This document shows positions 1-7,366 of a DNA stretch of 16,305 bases, in pieces. Made by a program: the position numbers and the translations under genes. Origin of the DNA: Pseudomonadota bacterium (GTDB lineage: Bacteria > Pseudomonadota > Gammaproteobacteria > Burkholderiales > Burkholderiaceae_C); assembly GCA_023436025.1 (NCBI GenBank), contig JAEZKX010000081.1:1-16305 (forward strand), written 5' to 3'. Each line of letters starts with the position of its first letter. Position 1 is the first letter of the stretch. Below the pieces are notes generated by a model, which was given only the letters and a program-made list of their open reading frames with translations, was not told the DNA's origin and did no database searches.

Positions 1-180
1 CGTCAGCCCCGGGGCCTTCGGGGGACATGAGTCAAGGCGGACCGCCCCGTCCTGGCGCGGCAACGCAGCAAAGGACCGCGCGAGCGGCAGCGCCACGCAG
101 CCGCCACCTTCAACCCAGCGCTGCGGACCGCCCCGTTCTTCGCGCGGCAACGCAGCAAAGGACCACGCGAGGGACAGTCG
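1..180. other. Non-coding end downstream of mfd
   Basis: This is the region between the left edge and the mfd stop codon. No gene is supported here: the open frame that starts near 27 runs straight into antisense mfd and its composition looks like a shadow. What it does hold is a GC-rich self-complementary patch near 6-24 (CCCCGGGG followed by CCTTCGGGGG) and two imperfect copies of a unit of about 54 bases, listed separately. There is no T-run that would mark a convincing mfd terminator. Confidence 0.6.
37..177. repeat. Two imperfect direct repeats, about 86 bp apart
   Basis: Copy one spans about 37-90 and copy two about 123-177. Both begin GCGGACCGCCCCGT and share GCGCGGCAACGCAGCAAAGG before an ACC(G/A)CGCGAG end. 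By eye they differ at about five positions plus one single-base indel. The 32 bases between them are not obviously related. The pair lies wholly outside the mfd coding region. It could be a local duplication or two members of a dispersed intergenic repeat family, which one window cannot decide. Confidence 0.75.
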
Positions 181-3100
181 CTACGCCGCTTCCGCCAGCT
201 TCGGCGCCCCCAGGCTGCGCAGCACGTCCCGCACCATCTGCGCGCGGTCCTTCACTTCCACCAGGGATTTCTCGATGCGCAGCTTGTCGTTGCCGGCCAG
301 CTTGATGTGCTTGTTCTTCTGCACCAGCTGGATGATGGCCAGCGGCTCGACCGGCGGATTGGGCTTGAAGGTGATGTGGATCACCGTCGGCGCCGCGTCG
401 ACCTTCACCACGCCGTAGGGACGGGCCAGCACGCGCAGGCGGTGCACGTCGATCAGCGTCTGCGCCTGCGGCGGCAGCTTGCCGAAGCGGTCGACGATCT
501 CTTCCAGCAGGCGGTCGATCTGTTCGACGTTCTTGGCCGTGGCCAGCTTCTTGTAGAACGAGAGCCGCAGGTGCACGTCGCCGCAGTAGTCGTCGGGCAG
601 CAGCGCCGGCGCATGCAGGTTGATCTCGGTGGTGACCGACAGCGGCGCCAGCAGGTCCGGCTCCTTGCCGGCCTTGAGCGACTTCACCGCTTCGGACAGC
701 ATCTCGTTGTACAGCTGGAAGCCCACTTCCAGCATGTTGCCGCTCTGGTTCTCGCCCAGCACTTCGCCGGCGCCGCGGATCTCCAGGTCGTGCATCGCCA
801 GGTAGAAGCCCGAGCCCAGCTCCTCCATCTGCTGGATCGCCTCCAGCCGCTGCGCCGCCTGCTTGGTGAGGCCCTCGACGTCGGGCACCATCAGGTAGGC
901 ATAGGCCTGGTGGTGGCTGCGGCCCACGCGGCCGCGCAGCTGGTGCAGCTGCGCCAGGCCGAACTTGTCGGCGCGCGCGATGACGATGGTGTTGGCGGTC
1001 GGCACGTCGATGCCGGTCTCGATGATGGTGGAGCACAGCAGCACGTTGAAACGCTGCTGCACGAAGTCGCGCATCACGCGTTCCAGCTCGCGCTCGGGCA
1101 TCTGGCCATGGGCCACCGCGATGCGCGCCTCGGGCAGCAGCCGCTCCAGCGCCTCGCGCCGGTTCTGGATGGTCTCCACCTCGTTGTGCAGGAAGTAGAC
1201 CTGGCCGCCGCGCTTGAGTTCGCGCAGCACGGCTTCGCGGATCACGCCGTTGCCCTCGTTGCGCACGAAGGTCTTGATGGCCAGCCGGCGCTGCGGCGCG
1301 GTGGCGATGACCGACAGGTCGCGCAGCCCTTCCAGCGCCATGCCCAGCGTGCGCGGGATCGGCGTGGCGGTGAGCGTGAGCACGTCGACCTCGGCGCGCA
1401 AGGCCTTCACCGCCTCCTTGTGGCGCACGCCGAAGCGGTGCTCCTCGTCGATGATCAGGAGGCCCAGGTTCTTGAACTTGACCGAGGCCGACAGCAGCTT
1501 GTGGGTGCCGACCACGATGTCGACGCTGCCGTCCTCCAGGCCCTTGGCCGCGGCATTGATCTCCTTGGTGGAGCGGAAGCGGCTCATCTCCGCCACCTTC
1601 ACCGGCCACTTGCTGAAGCGGTCGACCAGCGTCTGGTAGTGCTGCTCCGCCAGCAGCGTGGTGGGGGCGAGGAAGGCCACCTGCTTCCCGCCGGTGACGG
1701 CGATGAAGGCGGCGCGCAGCGCCACCTCGGTCTTGCCGAAGCCGACGTCGCCGCAGACCAGCCGGTCCATCGGCTGCGGCGACACCATGTCCTGGATGAC
1801 CGCATGGATGGCCGCGTTCTGGTCGGCCGTCTCTTCGAAGCCGAAGTCGTTGGCGAACTGCTCGTAGTCCTGCGCCGAGAAGCGGAAGGCATGGCCCTGC
1901 CGGGCCGCGCGCCGGGCGTAGATGTTCAGCAGCTCCGCCGCGCTGTCGCGCACCTGCTCGGCGGCCTTGCGCTTGGCCTTCTCCCACTGGCCCGAGCCCA
2001 GCTTGTGCAGCGGCGCCTCGTCGGCGCCGACGCCGGTATAGCGGCTGATCTGGTGCAGCTGGCTCACCGGCACGTAGAGCGTCGCCTTGTCGGCGTACTC
2101 GAGGTGCAGGAACTCGGTGCTGCCCTGGCCGAGGTCCATGCTGACCAGCCCGCGGTAGCGGCCGATGCCGTGCTGCGCGTGCACCACCGGGTCGCCGACG
2201 TTGAGCTCCGACAGGTCCTTGATCAGCGCCTCGACGTCGCTGACCTGTTCCTGCTTCTTGCGCCGGCGCGCGGTGGGCGCGGCGGCGAACAGCTCGGTTT
2301 CGGTGACCAGGTCGACGGCTTCCTCGACCCAGGAGAAGCCCGAGGCCAGCGCCGCGGTGGCGATGCCCAGCTTCTCGTCGCTGGCGAGGAAGTCCTCCAG
2401 CGAGTCGAAGGCCGGCATGGTGAGGTGGCTGGCGCGCAGGAAGTCCAGCAGGCTCTCGCGCCGGCCCGCGCTTTCGGCCAGCACCAGCACCTGGTTGGGC
2501 GTGCGCTCGGTGTGGGCCTTGAACTTCGCCAGCGGATCCTCGGCGCCGCGGACCACCGACAGCTCCGGCAAGGGTTGCACCCAGGCACTGTCGGCGACGT
2601 CCTGGACATTGCTGCGCAGCGCTACCTGCGCATGGGCGTTGGCCAGCACGTAGAACTGTTCCGCGCTCAGGAACAGCGCCTCCGGCGGCAGCACCGGCCG
2701 TTCCGGGTCGCCCTGCACCAGGCGATGGCGGTCGCGCGTGTCCTGCCAGAAGCGGTGGAAGGCGGGCTCCAGGTCGCCGTGCAGCACCACGGTCGCGGCC
2801 TCGCCCAGGTAGTCGAACACCGTCGCCGTCGCGTCGAAGAACAGCGGCAGGTAGTACTCGATGCCGGCGGTGGCGACGCCGTTGCCCATGTCCTTGTAGA
2901 TGCGGCTCTTGGTCGGGTCGCCCTCCAGCAGCTCGCGCCAGCGGCTGCGAAAGCGCGCGCGCGCGTCCTCGTCCATCGGGAACTCGCGGCCGGGCAGCAG
3001 CCGCACCTCGGGCACCGGGTACAGGCTGCGCTGGGTGTCGGGGTCGAAGGTGCGGATGGAGTCGACCTCGTCGTCGAACAGGTCGACGCGGTAGGGCACC

Positions 3101-3627
3101 GGCGAGCCCATGGGGAATAGGTCGATCAGGCCGCCGCGCACCGCGTACTCGCCGGGACTCACGACCTGCGTCACGTGGTTGTAGCCGGCCAGCGTGAGCT
3201 GCGATTTCAGCTTGGCCTCGTCCAGCTTCTGCTTGACCTGGAAGTGGAAGGTGTAGCCGGCCAGGAAGGCGGGCGGCGCCAGCCGGTAGAGCGCCGTGCT
3301 CGCCGGCACCAGCACGACATCGGCCTCGCGCTGCAGGATGCCCCACAGCGTCGCCAGCCGTTCGCTGATCAGGTCCTGGTGCGGCGAGAACTGGTCGTAG
3401 GGCAGCGTCTCCCAGTCGGGAAACAGCGCGCAGCGCAGCTCGGGCGCGAAGAAGCGCAGTTCGTCCAGCAGCCGCTGCGCGTCATTGGCGTCCGCCGTGA
3501 CGATGGCCGTCAGGCGCTGGCTGGCGCGTTCGCGCTGCGCCAGCCTGGCCAGCAGCAGGGCGTCGGCGGAGCCCGCGGGACGCGGCAGTGTCAGGCGGCG
3601 GCCGGGAGTGAGCTTGGGTAAATCCAT
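181..3627 (-). CDS. mfd: Transcription-repair coupling factor Mfd
   Basis: This cytoplasmic ATP-dependent translocase pushes RNA polymerase stalled at template-strand lesions off DNA and recruits UvrA for nucleotide excision repair. The protein is 1148 residues from the chosen ATG, the length I recall for E. coli Mfd. An N-terminal UvrB-like part comes first. The polymerase-interaction domain follows near 475-490 (VVHAQHGIGRYRG). The RecG-like translocase has Walker A GDVGFGKT near 625, DEEH near 727, TATPIPRT soon after, and QLRGRVGR near 895. A TTG seven codons upstream (3648) is in frame, but the ATG gives MDLPKLTPGRR, which I remember as the usual start in relatives. Neither start has a strong Shine-Dalgarno. 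The gene diverges from ispD, and its leader contains a hairpin. The family assignment is secure; only the start is uncertain. Confidence 0.97.
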   Translation of the reverse strand: MDLPKLTPGRRLTLPRPAGSADALLLARLAQRERASQRLTAIVTADANDAQRLLDELRFFAPELRCALFPDWETLPYDQFSPHQDLISERLATLWGILQREADVVLVPASTALYRLAPPAFLAGYTFHFQVKQKLDEAKLKSQLTLAGYNHVTQVVSPGEYAVRGGLIDLFPMGSPVPYRVDLFDDEVDSIRTFDPDTQRSLYPVPEVRLLPGREFPMDEDARARFRSRWRELLEGDPTKSRIYKDMGNGVATAGIEYYLPLFFDATATVFDYLGEAATVVLHGDLEPAFHRFWQDTRDRHRLVQGDPERPVLPPEALFLSAEQFYVLANAHAQVALRSNVQDVADSAWVQPLPELSVVRGAEDPLAKFKAHTERTPNQVLVLAESAGRRESLLDFLRASHLTMPAFDSLEDFLASDEKLGIATAALASGFSWVEEAVDLVTETELFAAAPTARRRKKQEQVSDVEALIKDLSELNVGDPVVHAQHGIGRYRGLVSMDLGQGSTEFLHLEYADKATLYVPVSQLHQISRYTGVGADEAPLHKLGSGQWEKAKRKAAEQVRDSAAELLNIYARRAARQGHAFRFSAQDYEQFANDFGFEETADQNAAIHAVIQDMVSPQPMDRLVCGDVGFGKTEVALRAAFIAVTGGKQVAFLAPTTLLAEQHYQTLVDRFSKWPVKVAEMSRFRSTKEINAAAKGLEDGSVDIVVGTHKLLSASVKFKNLGLLIIDEEHRFGVRHKEAVKALRAEVDVLTLTATPIPRTLGMALEGLRDLSVIATAPQRRLAIKTFVRNEGNGVIREAVLRELKRGGQVYFLHNEVETIQNRREALERLLPEARIAVAHGQMPERELERVMRDFVQQRFNVLLCSTIIETGIDVPTANTIVIARADKFGLAQLHQLRGRVGRSHHQAYAYLMVPDVEGLTKQAAQRLEAIQQMEELGSGFYLAMHDLEIRGAGEVLGENQSGNMLEVGFQLYNEMLSEAVKSLKAGKEPDLLAPLSVTTEINLHAPALLPDDYCGDVHLRLSFYKKLATAKNVEQIDRLLEEIVDRFGKLPPQAQTLIDVHRLRVLARPYGVVKVDAAPTVIHITFKPNPPVEPLAIIQLVQKNKHIKLAGNDKLRIEKSLVEVKDRAQMVRDVLRSLGAPKLAEAA

Positions 3628-3648
3628 GCGGGCCAAAAGAAAATGCAA

Positions 3649-3677
3649 ACACCCCGCGCTTGAAGAAGGCGGGGTGT
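3649..3677 (-). promoter_or_regulatory. Terminator-like hairpin in the mfd leader
   Basis: A perfect 9-bp GC-rich stem (ACACCCCGC with GCGGGGTGT) encloses an 11-base loop. Read toward mfd, the right arm is followed by a T-rich stretch (TTGCATTTTCTTTT) that ends a few bases before the mfd ATG at 3627. No gene ends here, because both neighbours point away. The element is therefore a leader structure, possibly an attenuator or 5' stabiliser, rather than an ordinary terminator. Its function is inferred. Confidence 0.5.
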
Positions 3678-3683
3678 GCGAGC

Positions 3684-3689
3684 ATTTTA
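3684..3689 (-). promoter_or_regulatory. Candidate mfd -10 element (TAAAAT)
   Basis: Reading toward mfd, the hexamer TAAAAT lies about 57 bases upstream of the ATG and matches the sigma70 -10 consensus at five of six positions. No convincing -35 is visible 16-18 bp upstream. If the element is used, transcription would begin near 3677, at the first base of the leader hairpin. Confidence 0.35.
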
Positions 3690-3700
3690 GGATGAACGCG

Positions 3701-3720
3701 ACGACCCCTGGGGGCGTCGT
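3701..3720. promoter_or_regulatory. Inverted repeat upstream of ispD
   Basis: ACGAC (3701-3705) and GTCGT (3716-3720) flank a CCC/GGG core, giving an imperfect palindrome of 20 bases that ends 20 bases before the ispD start. It lies between the candidate mfd and ispD -10 elements, so it could be an operator or a leader hairpin. No regulator can be named. Confidence 0.35.
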
Positions 3721-3725
3721 AGAAT
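3720..3725 (+). promoter_or_regulatory. Candidate ispD -10 element (TAGAAT)
   Basis: TAGAAT sits 15 bases upstream of the ispD ATG, so the leader would be only about ten bases long. It matches sigma70 at five of six positions, but the expected -35 position holds no TTGACA-like sequence. It is the best promoter candidate in this short divergent gap and remains weak. Confidence 0.3.
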
Positions 3726-3740
3726 GAAAGTGACGGACCT

Positions 3741-4430
3741 ATGAATGCTCCCGCACCGCGCTTTTTCGCGCTGATCCCTTGCGCCGGCCACGGCAGCCGG
3801 GCCGGCACCGCCGGTCCCAAGCAGTACGAACGCGTCGCGGGCCAGCCCATGGTGTGGCACACGCTGTCGGCCTTCGCCGGCGTCAAGCGCATCGCCCGCA
3901 CGCTGGTGGTCGTCGCCCCCGGCGACGGCTTCTTCGAACGCAACCCCACCACCTCGGCGCTGGTCGTGCCTTGCGGCGGCGCGACCCGCGCGCAGAGCGT
4001 GGCCAATGGCCTGCGCGAGCTGCGCCGCGCCGGCGCGGTCGACAACGACTGGGTGCTGGTGCACGACGCCGCCCGCTGCCTCATCACGCCCGAGCTGGTC
4101 GATCGCCTGATCGACCGCTGCCTCGACGACGAGGTGGGCGGGCTGCTGGCGCATCCGCTGGCCGACACGCTCAAGAGCGAGAAGGACGGCCGCGTCGAGG
4201 CCACCATCGCGCGCGGCGACAAGTGGCTGGCGCAGACGCCGCAGATGTTCCGCCTGGGCATGCTGCGCCAGGCGCTGGAGGCCGCTGGCGACACCGTCAC
4301 GGACGAGGCCGGCGCCATCGAGTCCATGGGGCTGAAGCCGCTGCTGGTCGCCTCCGGCGCGCAGAACTTCAAGGTCACCTACCCCGAGGACTTCGCCATG
4401 GCCGAGGCCGTGCTGCGCGGCCGCCGCTGA
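3741..4430 (+). CDS. ispD: 2-C-methyl-D-erythritol 4-phosphate cytidylyltransferase IspD
   Basis: IspD catalyses the third step of the MEP isoprenoid pathway, joining CTP and methylerythritol phosphate to give CDP-methylerythritol and pyrophosphate in the cytoplasm. The protein is 229 residues, normal for the family. The nucleotide-binding signature is residues 13-22 (PCAGHGSRAG), followed by PKQY at 26-29. GGATRAQSV at 79-87, HDAAR at 108-112, QTPQMF at 165-170 and a C-terminal TYPEDFAMAE also fit. Two signature positions carry cysteine: C14 where alanine is usual, and C113 after HDAAR where proline is usual. Only a weak GGA precedes the ATG. The stop overlaps the ispF start by one base (TGATG), so the pair is almost certainly one operon with coupled translation. 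It diverges from mfd. Confidence 0.96.
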   Translation: MNAPAPRFFALIPCAGHGSRAGTAGPKQYERVAGQPMVWHTLSAFAGVKRIARTLVVVAPGDGFFERNPTTSALVVPCGGATRAQSVANGLRELRRAGAVDNDWVLVHDAARCLITPELVDRLIDRCLDDEVGGLLAHPLADTLKSEKDGRVEATIARGDKWLAQTPQMFRLGMLRQALEAAGDTVTDEAGAIESMGLKPLLVASGAQNFKVTYPEDFAMAEAVLRGRR

Positions 4431-4906
4431 TGGAACTGCGCATCGGAGAAGGTTGGGACACGCACGCGCTGGTGCCCGGGCGCAAGCTCGTGCTGGGCGG
4501 CGTGGAGATTCCCTACGCGCGCGGCCTGCTGGGGCACTCGGACGCGGACGCGCTGCTGCATGCGATCACCGACGCGCTGTTCGGCGCGGCGGCGCTCGGC
4601 GACATCGGCCGCCATTTCCCCGACACCGATCCGCGCTTCCGGGGCGCCGATTCGGTCGCGCTGCTGGCCGAGGCCGCGCGGCGCGTGCGTGAAGCCGGCT
4701 GGCGGATCGCCAACGTCGACAGCACCATCGTCGCCCAGGCGCCCAAGATGGCGCCGCACATCGGCGCGATGTGCGCGCGCATCGCCGAAGCACTCGGGCT
4801 GGAGCCGGGCCAGGTCAACGTGAAGGCCAAGACCGCCGAGAAGCTGGGCCCGGTGGGCATGGGCCAGAGCATCGAGGCCCGGGCCGTGGTGCTGCTGCTG
4901 CGGTAG
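4430..4906 (+). CDS. ispF: 2-C-methyl-D-erythritol 2,4-cyclodiphosphate synthase IspF
   Basis: IspF cyclises CDP-methylerythritol 2-phosphate to methylerythritol 2,4-cyclodiphosphate with loss of CMP, two steps after IspD in the MEP pathway. The family is a homotrimer with a divalent metal at each active site. The protein has 158 residues, the usual size. The metal ligands are visible as D10 and H12 in GWDTH and H44 in LLHA. The GHSDADALLHA block (35-45) and GDIGRHFPDTD follow, with the C-terminal TAEKLGPVGMG near the CMP-binding end. The ATG begins on the last base of the ispD stop codon, so translation probably depends on ispD. The gene converges with the sensor kinase, with only 44 bases between the two stops. 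Confidence 0.97.
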   Translation: MELRIGEGWDTHALVPGRKLVLGGVEIPYARGLLGHSDADALLHAITDALFGAAALGDIGRHFPDTDPRFRGADSVALLAEAARRVREAGWRIANVDSTIVAQAPKMAPHIGAMCARIAEALGLEPGQVNVKAKTAEKLGPVGMGQSIEARAVVLLLR

Positions 4907-4950
4907 GAGCCTCGGCGGCCAGCAGAGGCGGGCCTGCGCTGGGTCGGCAC

Positions 4951-6402
4951 CTAGGCAGCCGCCTCCTTCATCACGCCCTTGGCCTCGGCGCCGCCGGGCA
5001 CCGGCGGCATCTGGCGCGGCCGCTGCAGCTTGATGTGCGCGGCCAGGCCGCCCGAGGTGGTGTTGGCCAGCGCGAAGATGCCGCCCATGCGTTGCACCGT
5101 CTTGTCGACGATCGCCAGGCCCAGGCCCGCGCCGGTCGCGGCCGTGCGGGCGGCGTCGCCGCGGAAGAAGGGCTTGATCAGGTTGGGCAGCGCCTCGGGC
5201 GAGACACCCATGCCGTGGTCGCGTACCTTCAGCAGCACCCATTCGTTGCGCGCGCGGGCGCCGATGTCGACCATCGCGATGCCGGTCTCGGGCGTCTTGC
5301 CGTAGCGGCGCGCGTTCTCGAGCAGGTTGGAGATGACGCGGGCCAGTTCCACCTCGTCGGCCAGCACTTCCAGGTTCTTGGGCATGTCGACGGTGACGCG
5401 GATGTCGCCGTGGTCCTGGATGGCGTACATGCAGGCCTCGACCACGTCGTTGAGCACCACCGGCTTGAGTTCCGCGTGATCCGGGCGCGCGTAGTCGAGG
5501 AACTTGTCGATGATGGCGTCGAGCTGGTCGATGTCGGCCGCCATGTGGTTGCGTGCATCGGCATCGACCACGCTCATCTCGGTCTCCAGCCGCAGGCGCG
5601 CCAGCGGCGTGCGCAGGTCGTGCGAGATGCCCGCCAGCATCACCGCCCGGTCCTGCTCGATCTTGGCGAGCTGCTGGGCCATGCGGTTGAAGCCGATGTT
5701 GACCTCGCGGATCTCGCTGGTGACGGCCTTCTCGTCGAGCCGGCTGGCGTCGAAGTCGCCGTCGCGCACGCGGCTGGCGGCGAAGGACAGCTGCTTGAGC
5801 GGCCGGTTGATCAGCCGCGCGATGACGGCGGCGCCCGCCAGCGAGAGCGCCGCTGCGGTGATCAGCCAGACCAGCCAGGTGCGCCCGCCCACCTGCGAGA
5901 AGCGCTTGCGGTCCAGCAGCATCCAGTAGTCGTCGCGGTCGATCTTGAAGCCGATCCAGAGGCCGTCCTCGCCGTTGACGCTGCTGCCCATGACGGTGCC
6001 CGAGCCGAGCCGGCCGACCAGCTCGTCGACGATGCGGCGGTCCATGGCACTGCCCGACAGCGGCGTGAGGCGGTCCTTGGGTTCGCGCGGGACGATGCGC
6101 ACGTCTTCCTGGTCGGCCAGCGTCTTGATCAGGGAGACGCGGGCGATCGGGTCGGCATGGACCAGGGCCGCGCGGCTGAGGTTGACCAGCGAGGCGATCT
6201 GCTGGGCGGTCTGGACCGCACGCGGCTCGAATTCAAGCGCGCGGAAGGTCTGCAGCCACGCGATGATGGAGCCGATCAGCAGCAGCGACAGCAGGAAGAA
6301 GGTGCGCCAGAACAGCGACAGGCCCAGGCGCGGGCGCATTTCCAGCGGCGCCGGGGCGGTCTCCAGCGGGGCGGGGCCGGTGGCGTCTTCGGTACGGATC
6401 AT
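4951..6402 (-). CDS. envZ: EnvZ-type sensor histidine kinase
   Basis: This inner-membrane sensor kinase is the likely partner of the OmpR-type regulator just upstream. It has 483 residues: a cytoplasmic N-terminus, TM1 near 34-53, a periplasmic region of about 120 residues, TM2 near 176-196, and a HAMP segment to about 250. The dimerisation H-box is ISHDLRTPLARLRLETEM with phospho-acceptor H261. The ATPase domain shows the N box (NLLENARRYG, 359-368), G1 (DHGMGV), F box (PFFRGD, 411-416) and G2 (GAGLGLAIV, 424-432). The H-box closely resembles E. coli EnvZ. The betaproteobacterial RisS kinases of Bordetella are an equally good comparison, so the symbol denotes the family and not a proven osmosensor. 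ATG at 6402 lacks a clear Shine-Dalgarno. A second ATG at codon 22 (6339) would remove a proline-rich N-terminus. Confidence 0.92.
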   Translation of the reverse strand: MIRTEDATGPAPLETAPAPLEMRPRLGLSLFWRTFFLLSLLLIGSIIAWLQTFRALEFEPRAVQTAQQIASLVNLSRAALVHADPIARVSLIKTLADQEDVRIVPREPKDRLTPLSGSAMDRRIVDELVGRLGSGTVMGSSVNGEDGLWIGFKIDRDDYWMLLDRKRFSQVGGRTWLVWLITAAALSLAGAAVIARLINRPLKQLSFAASRVRDGDFDASRLDEKAVTSEIREVNIGFNRMAQQLAKIEQDRAVMLAGISHDLRTPLARLRLETEMSVVDADARNHMAADIDQLDAIIDKFLDYARPDHAELKPVVLNDVVEACMYAIQDHGDIRVTVDMPKNLEVLADEVELARVISNLLENARRYGKTPETGIAMVDIGARARNEWVLLKVRDHGMGVSPEALPNLIKPFFRGDAARTAATGAGLGLAIVDKTVQRMGGIFALANTTSGGLAAHIKLQRPRQMPPVPGGAEAKGVMKEAAA

Positions 6403-6517
6403 CGCGCGGGGACCAGGGACAAACAGGGAAGGGCGAGCGGGGCGGTCACCCGGCGATTGTCGATGCGGCGCCCGCCTTTGTCATTCGCCTTGCGTCCCAG
6501 GCGTGTTCAATTGTGAT

Positions 6518-6534
6518 GCGCGCCGCCGGCGCGC
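6518..6534 (-). other. GC hairpin just after the ompR stop
   Basis: GCGCGCC and GGCGCGC form a perfect 7-bp stem around a three-base loop, four bases beyond the ompR stop codon. No T-run follows, so complete termination is unlikely. It may stabilise the ompR message or reduce expression of the downstream kinase, as often seen when a regulator outnumbers its kinase. The remaining bases to the kinase start (6403-6517) show no gene or convincing promoter. Confidence 0.35.
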
Positions 6535-6538
6535 GGAC

Positions 6539-7270
6539 TCAACCCGCCCCGTCCGGCACGAACACATAGCCCACGCCCCAGACCGTCTGGATGTAGCGCG
6601 GCGACGCCGGGTCGGCCTCGATGAGCTTGCGCAGGCGCGAAACCTGCACGTCGAGGCTGCGGTCGAAGGGTTCGAACTCCCGCCCGCGCGCCAGCTGGGC
6701 CAGCTTCTCGCGCGACAGCGGCTGGCGCGGGTGGCGCACCAGGGCCTTGAGCATGGCGAATTCGCCGGTGGTCAGGGGCAGTTCCTCGCCGTTCTTGCGC
6801 AGCGTGCGCGCGCCCAGGTCGAAGGCGAAGGGCCCGAAGTTGACCACCTCGTTGTCGGAGGAGGGCGCGCCGGGCGCTTCCTGCGCCGGGCGGCGACGCA
6901 GCACGGCGTGCACGCGCGCCAGCAGCTCGCGCGGATTGAACGGCTTGCCCAGGTAGTCGTCGGCGCCGACTTCGAGGCCGACGATGCGGTCCACGTCCTC
7001 GCCCTTGGCGGTGAGCATGATGATGGGCGTGCGGTCGTTGGCCGCGCGCAGGCGGCGGCAGATCGACAGCCCGTCCTCACCCGGCATCATCAGGTCCAGC
7101 ACGATCAGGTCGGCCGTCTCGCGCAGCATCAGGCGGTTGAGCGCCTTGCCGTCCTCGGCCAGGATGACTTCGAAGCCTTCCTGGGTGAGGTAGCGGCGCA
7201 GGAGGTCGCGGATGCGCGCGTCGTCGTCGACGACCAGGATCTTGTCGGTCCGTGCTGCAGCTTGGGTCAT
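6539..7270 (-). CDS. ompR: OmpR-type response regulator
   Basis: This DNA-binding response regulator is phosphorylated by the downstream EnvZ-type kinase. It has 243 residues. The receiver domain has the acidic pair D15-D16, phospho-acceptor D59 in LDLMMPGEDGLS, T87 and K109 (KPFNPRELLAR). A linker leads to a winged-helix domain with LARGREFEPFDRSLDVQVSR and the C-terminal QTVWGVGYVFVPDG. Large blocks match remembered E. coli OmpR almost word for word, and Bordetella RisA belongs to the same group. An ATG at 7303 is also in frame, but 7270 is preferred because GGAG lies just upstream and the resulting N-terminus matches OmpR length. It precedes the kinase gene by 136 bases. OmpR-box-like sequences in its own upstream region suggest autoregulation. 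Confidence 0.95.
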   Translation of the reverse strand: MTQAAARTDKILVVDDDARIRDLLRRYLTQEGFEVILAEDGKALNRLMLRETADLIVLDLMMPGEDGLSICRRLRAANDRTPIIMLTAKGEDVDRIVGLEVGADDYLGKPFNPRELLARVHAVLRRRPAQEAPGAPSSDNEVVNFGPFAFDLGARTLRKNGEELPLTTGEFAMLKALVRHPRQPLSREKLAQLARGREFEPFDRSLDVQVSRLRKLIEADPASPRYIQTVWGVGYVFVPDGAG

Positions 7271-7287
7271 GGGTCTCCAGGTCCAAT

Positions 7288-7295
7288 TTGTAACA
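7288..7295 (+). promoter_or_regulatory. Candidate OmpR half-site (TTGTAACA)
   Basis: TTGTAACA lies 17 bases upstream of the ompR ATG and matches the (G/T)nAACA half-site style of enterobacterial OmpR targets. Its position, almost on the ompR start, would suit negative autoregulation. The assignment is by motif resemblance only. Confidence 0.35.
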
Positions 7296-7346
7296 GCGGC
7301 CATTCTGAACGGCGCGGCAGCCGCTTTTCGGGTTTTCCCGGGGCGC

Positions 7347-7366
7347 TTTTCACAGTGTTACACAAG
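7347..7366 (+). promoter_or_regulatory. Candidate tandem OmpR box
   Basis: TTTTCAC (7347-7353) and GTTACAC (7357-7363) are exactly 10 bp apart and agree at five of seven positions. This is the architecture of E. coli OmpR boxes, where two 10-bp half-sites sit in tandem; the GTTACA core matches the ompF F1 box as I remember it. The site is 70 bases before the small secreted-protein gene and 76 before ompR, in the divergent region 7271-7433. No good -35/-10 pair is evident on either strand here. Confidence 0.45.

Noticed and set aside
307..3120. Long rightward open frame of 937 codons opposite mfd
   Set aside because: It is a GC3 shadow: the low-complexity His/Gln/Arg/Val-rich product has no recognisable domain, while the other strand encodes an unmistakable Mfd.
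3628..3648. TTG start adding seven residues to Mfd
   Set aside because: The ATG at 3627 gives the expected N-terminus and the family's length; the TTG has no ribosome site.
4909..4929. GCCTC/GAGGC hairpin between ispF and the kinase as a terminator
   Set aside because: The stem has only five pairs with an 11-base loop and no T-run, which is within chance for this base composition.
4771..6516. Rightward open frame of 581 codons across ispF and the kinase
   Set aside because: It overlaps two well-supported genes and has shadow composition.
7271..7303. Upstream ATG adding eleven residues to OmpR
   Set aside because: The added segment does not resemble OmpR N-termini, and the downstream ATG has GGAG before it.
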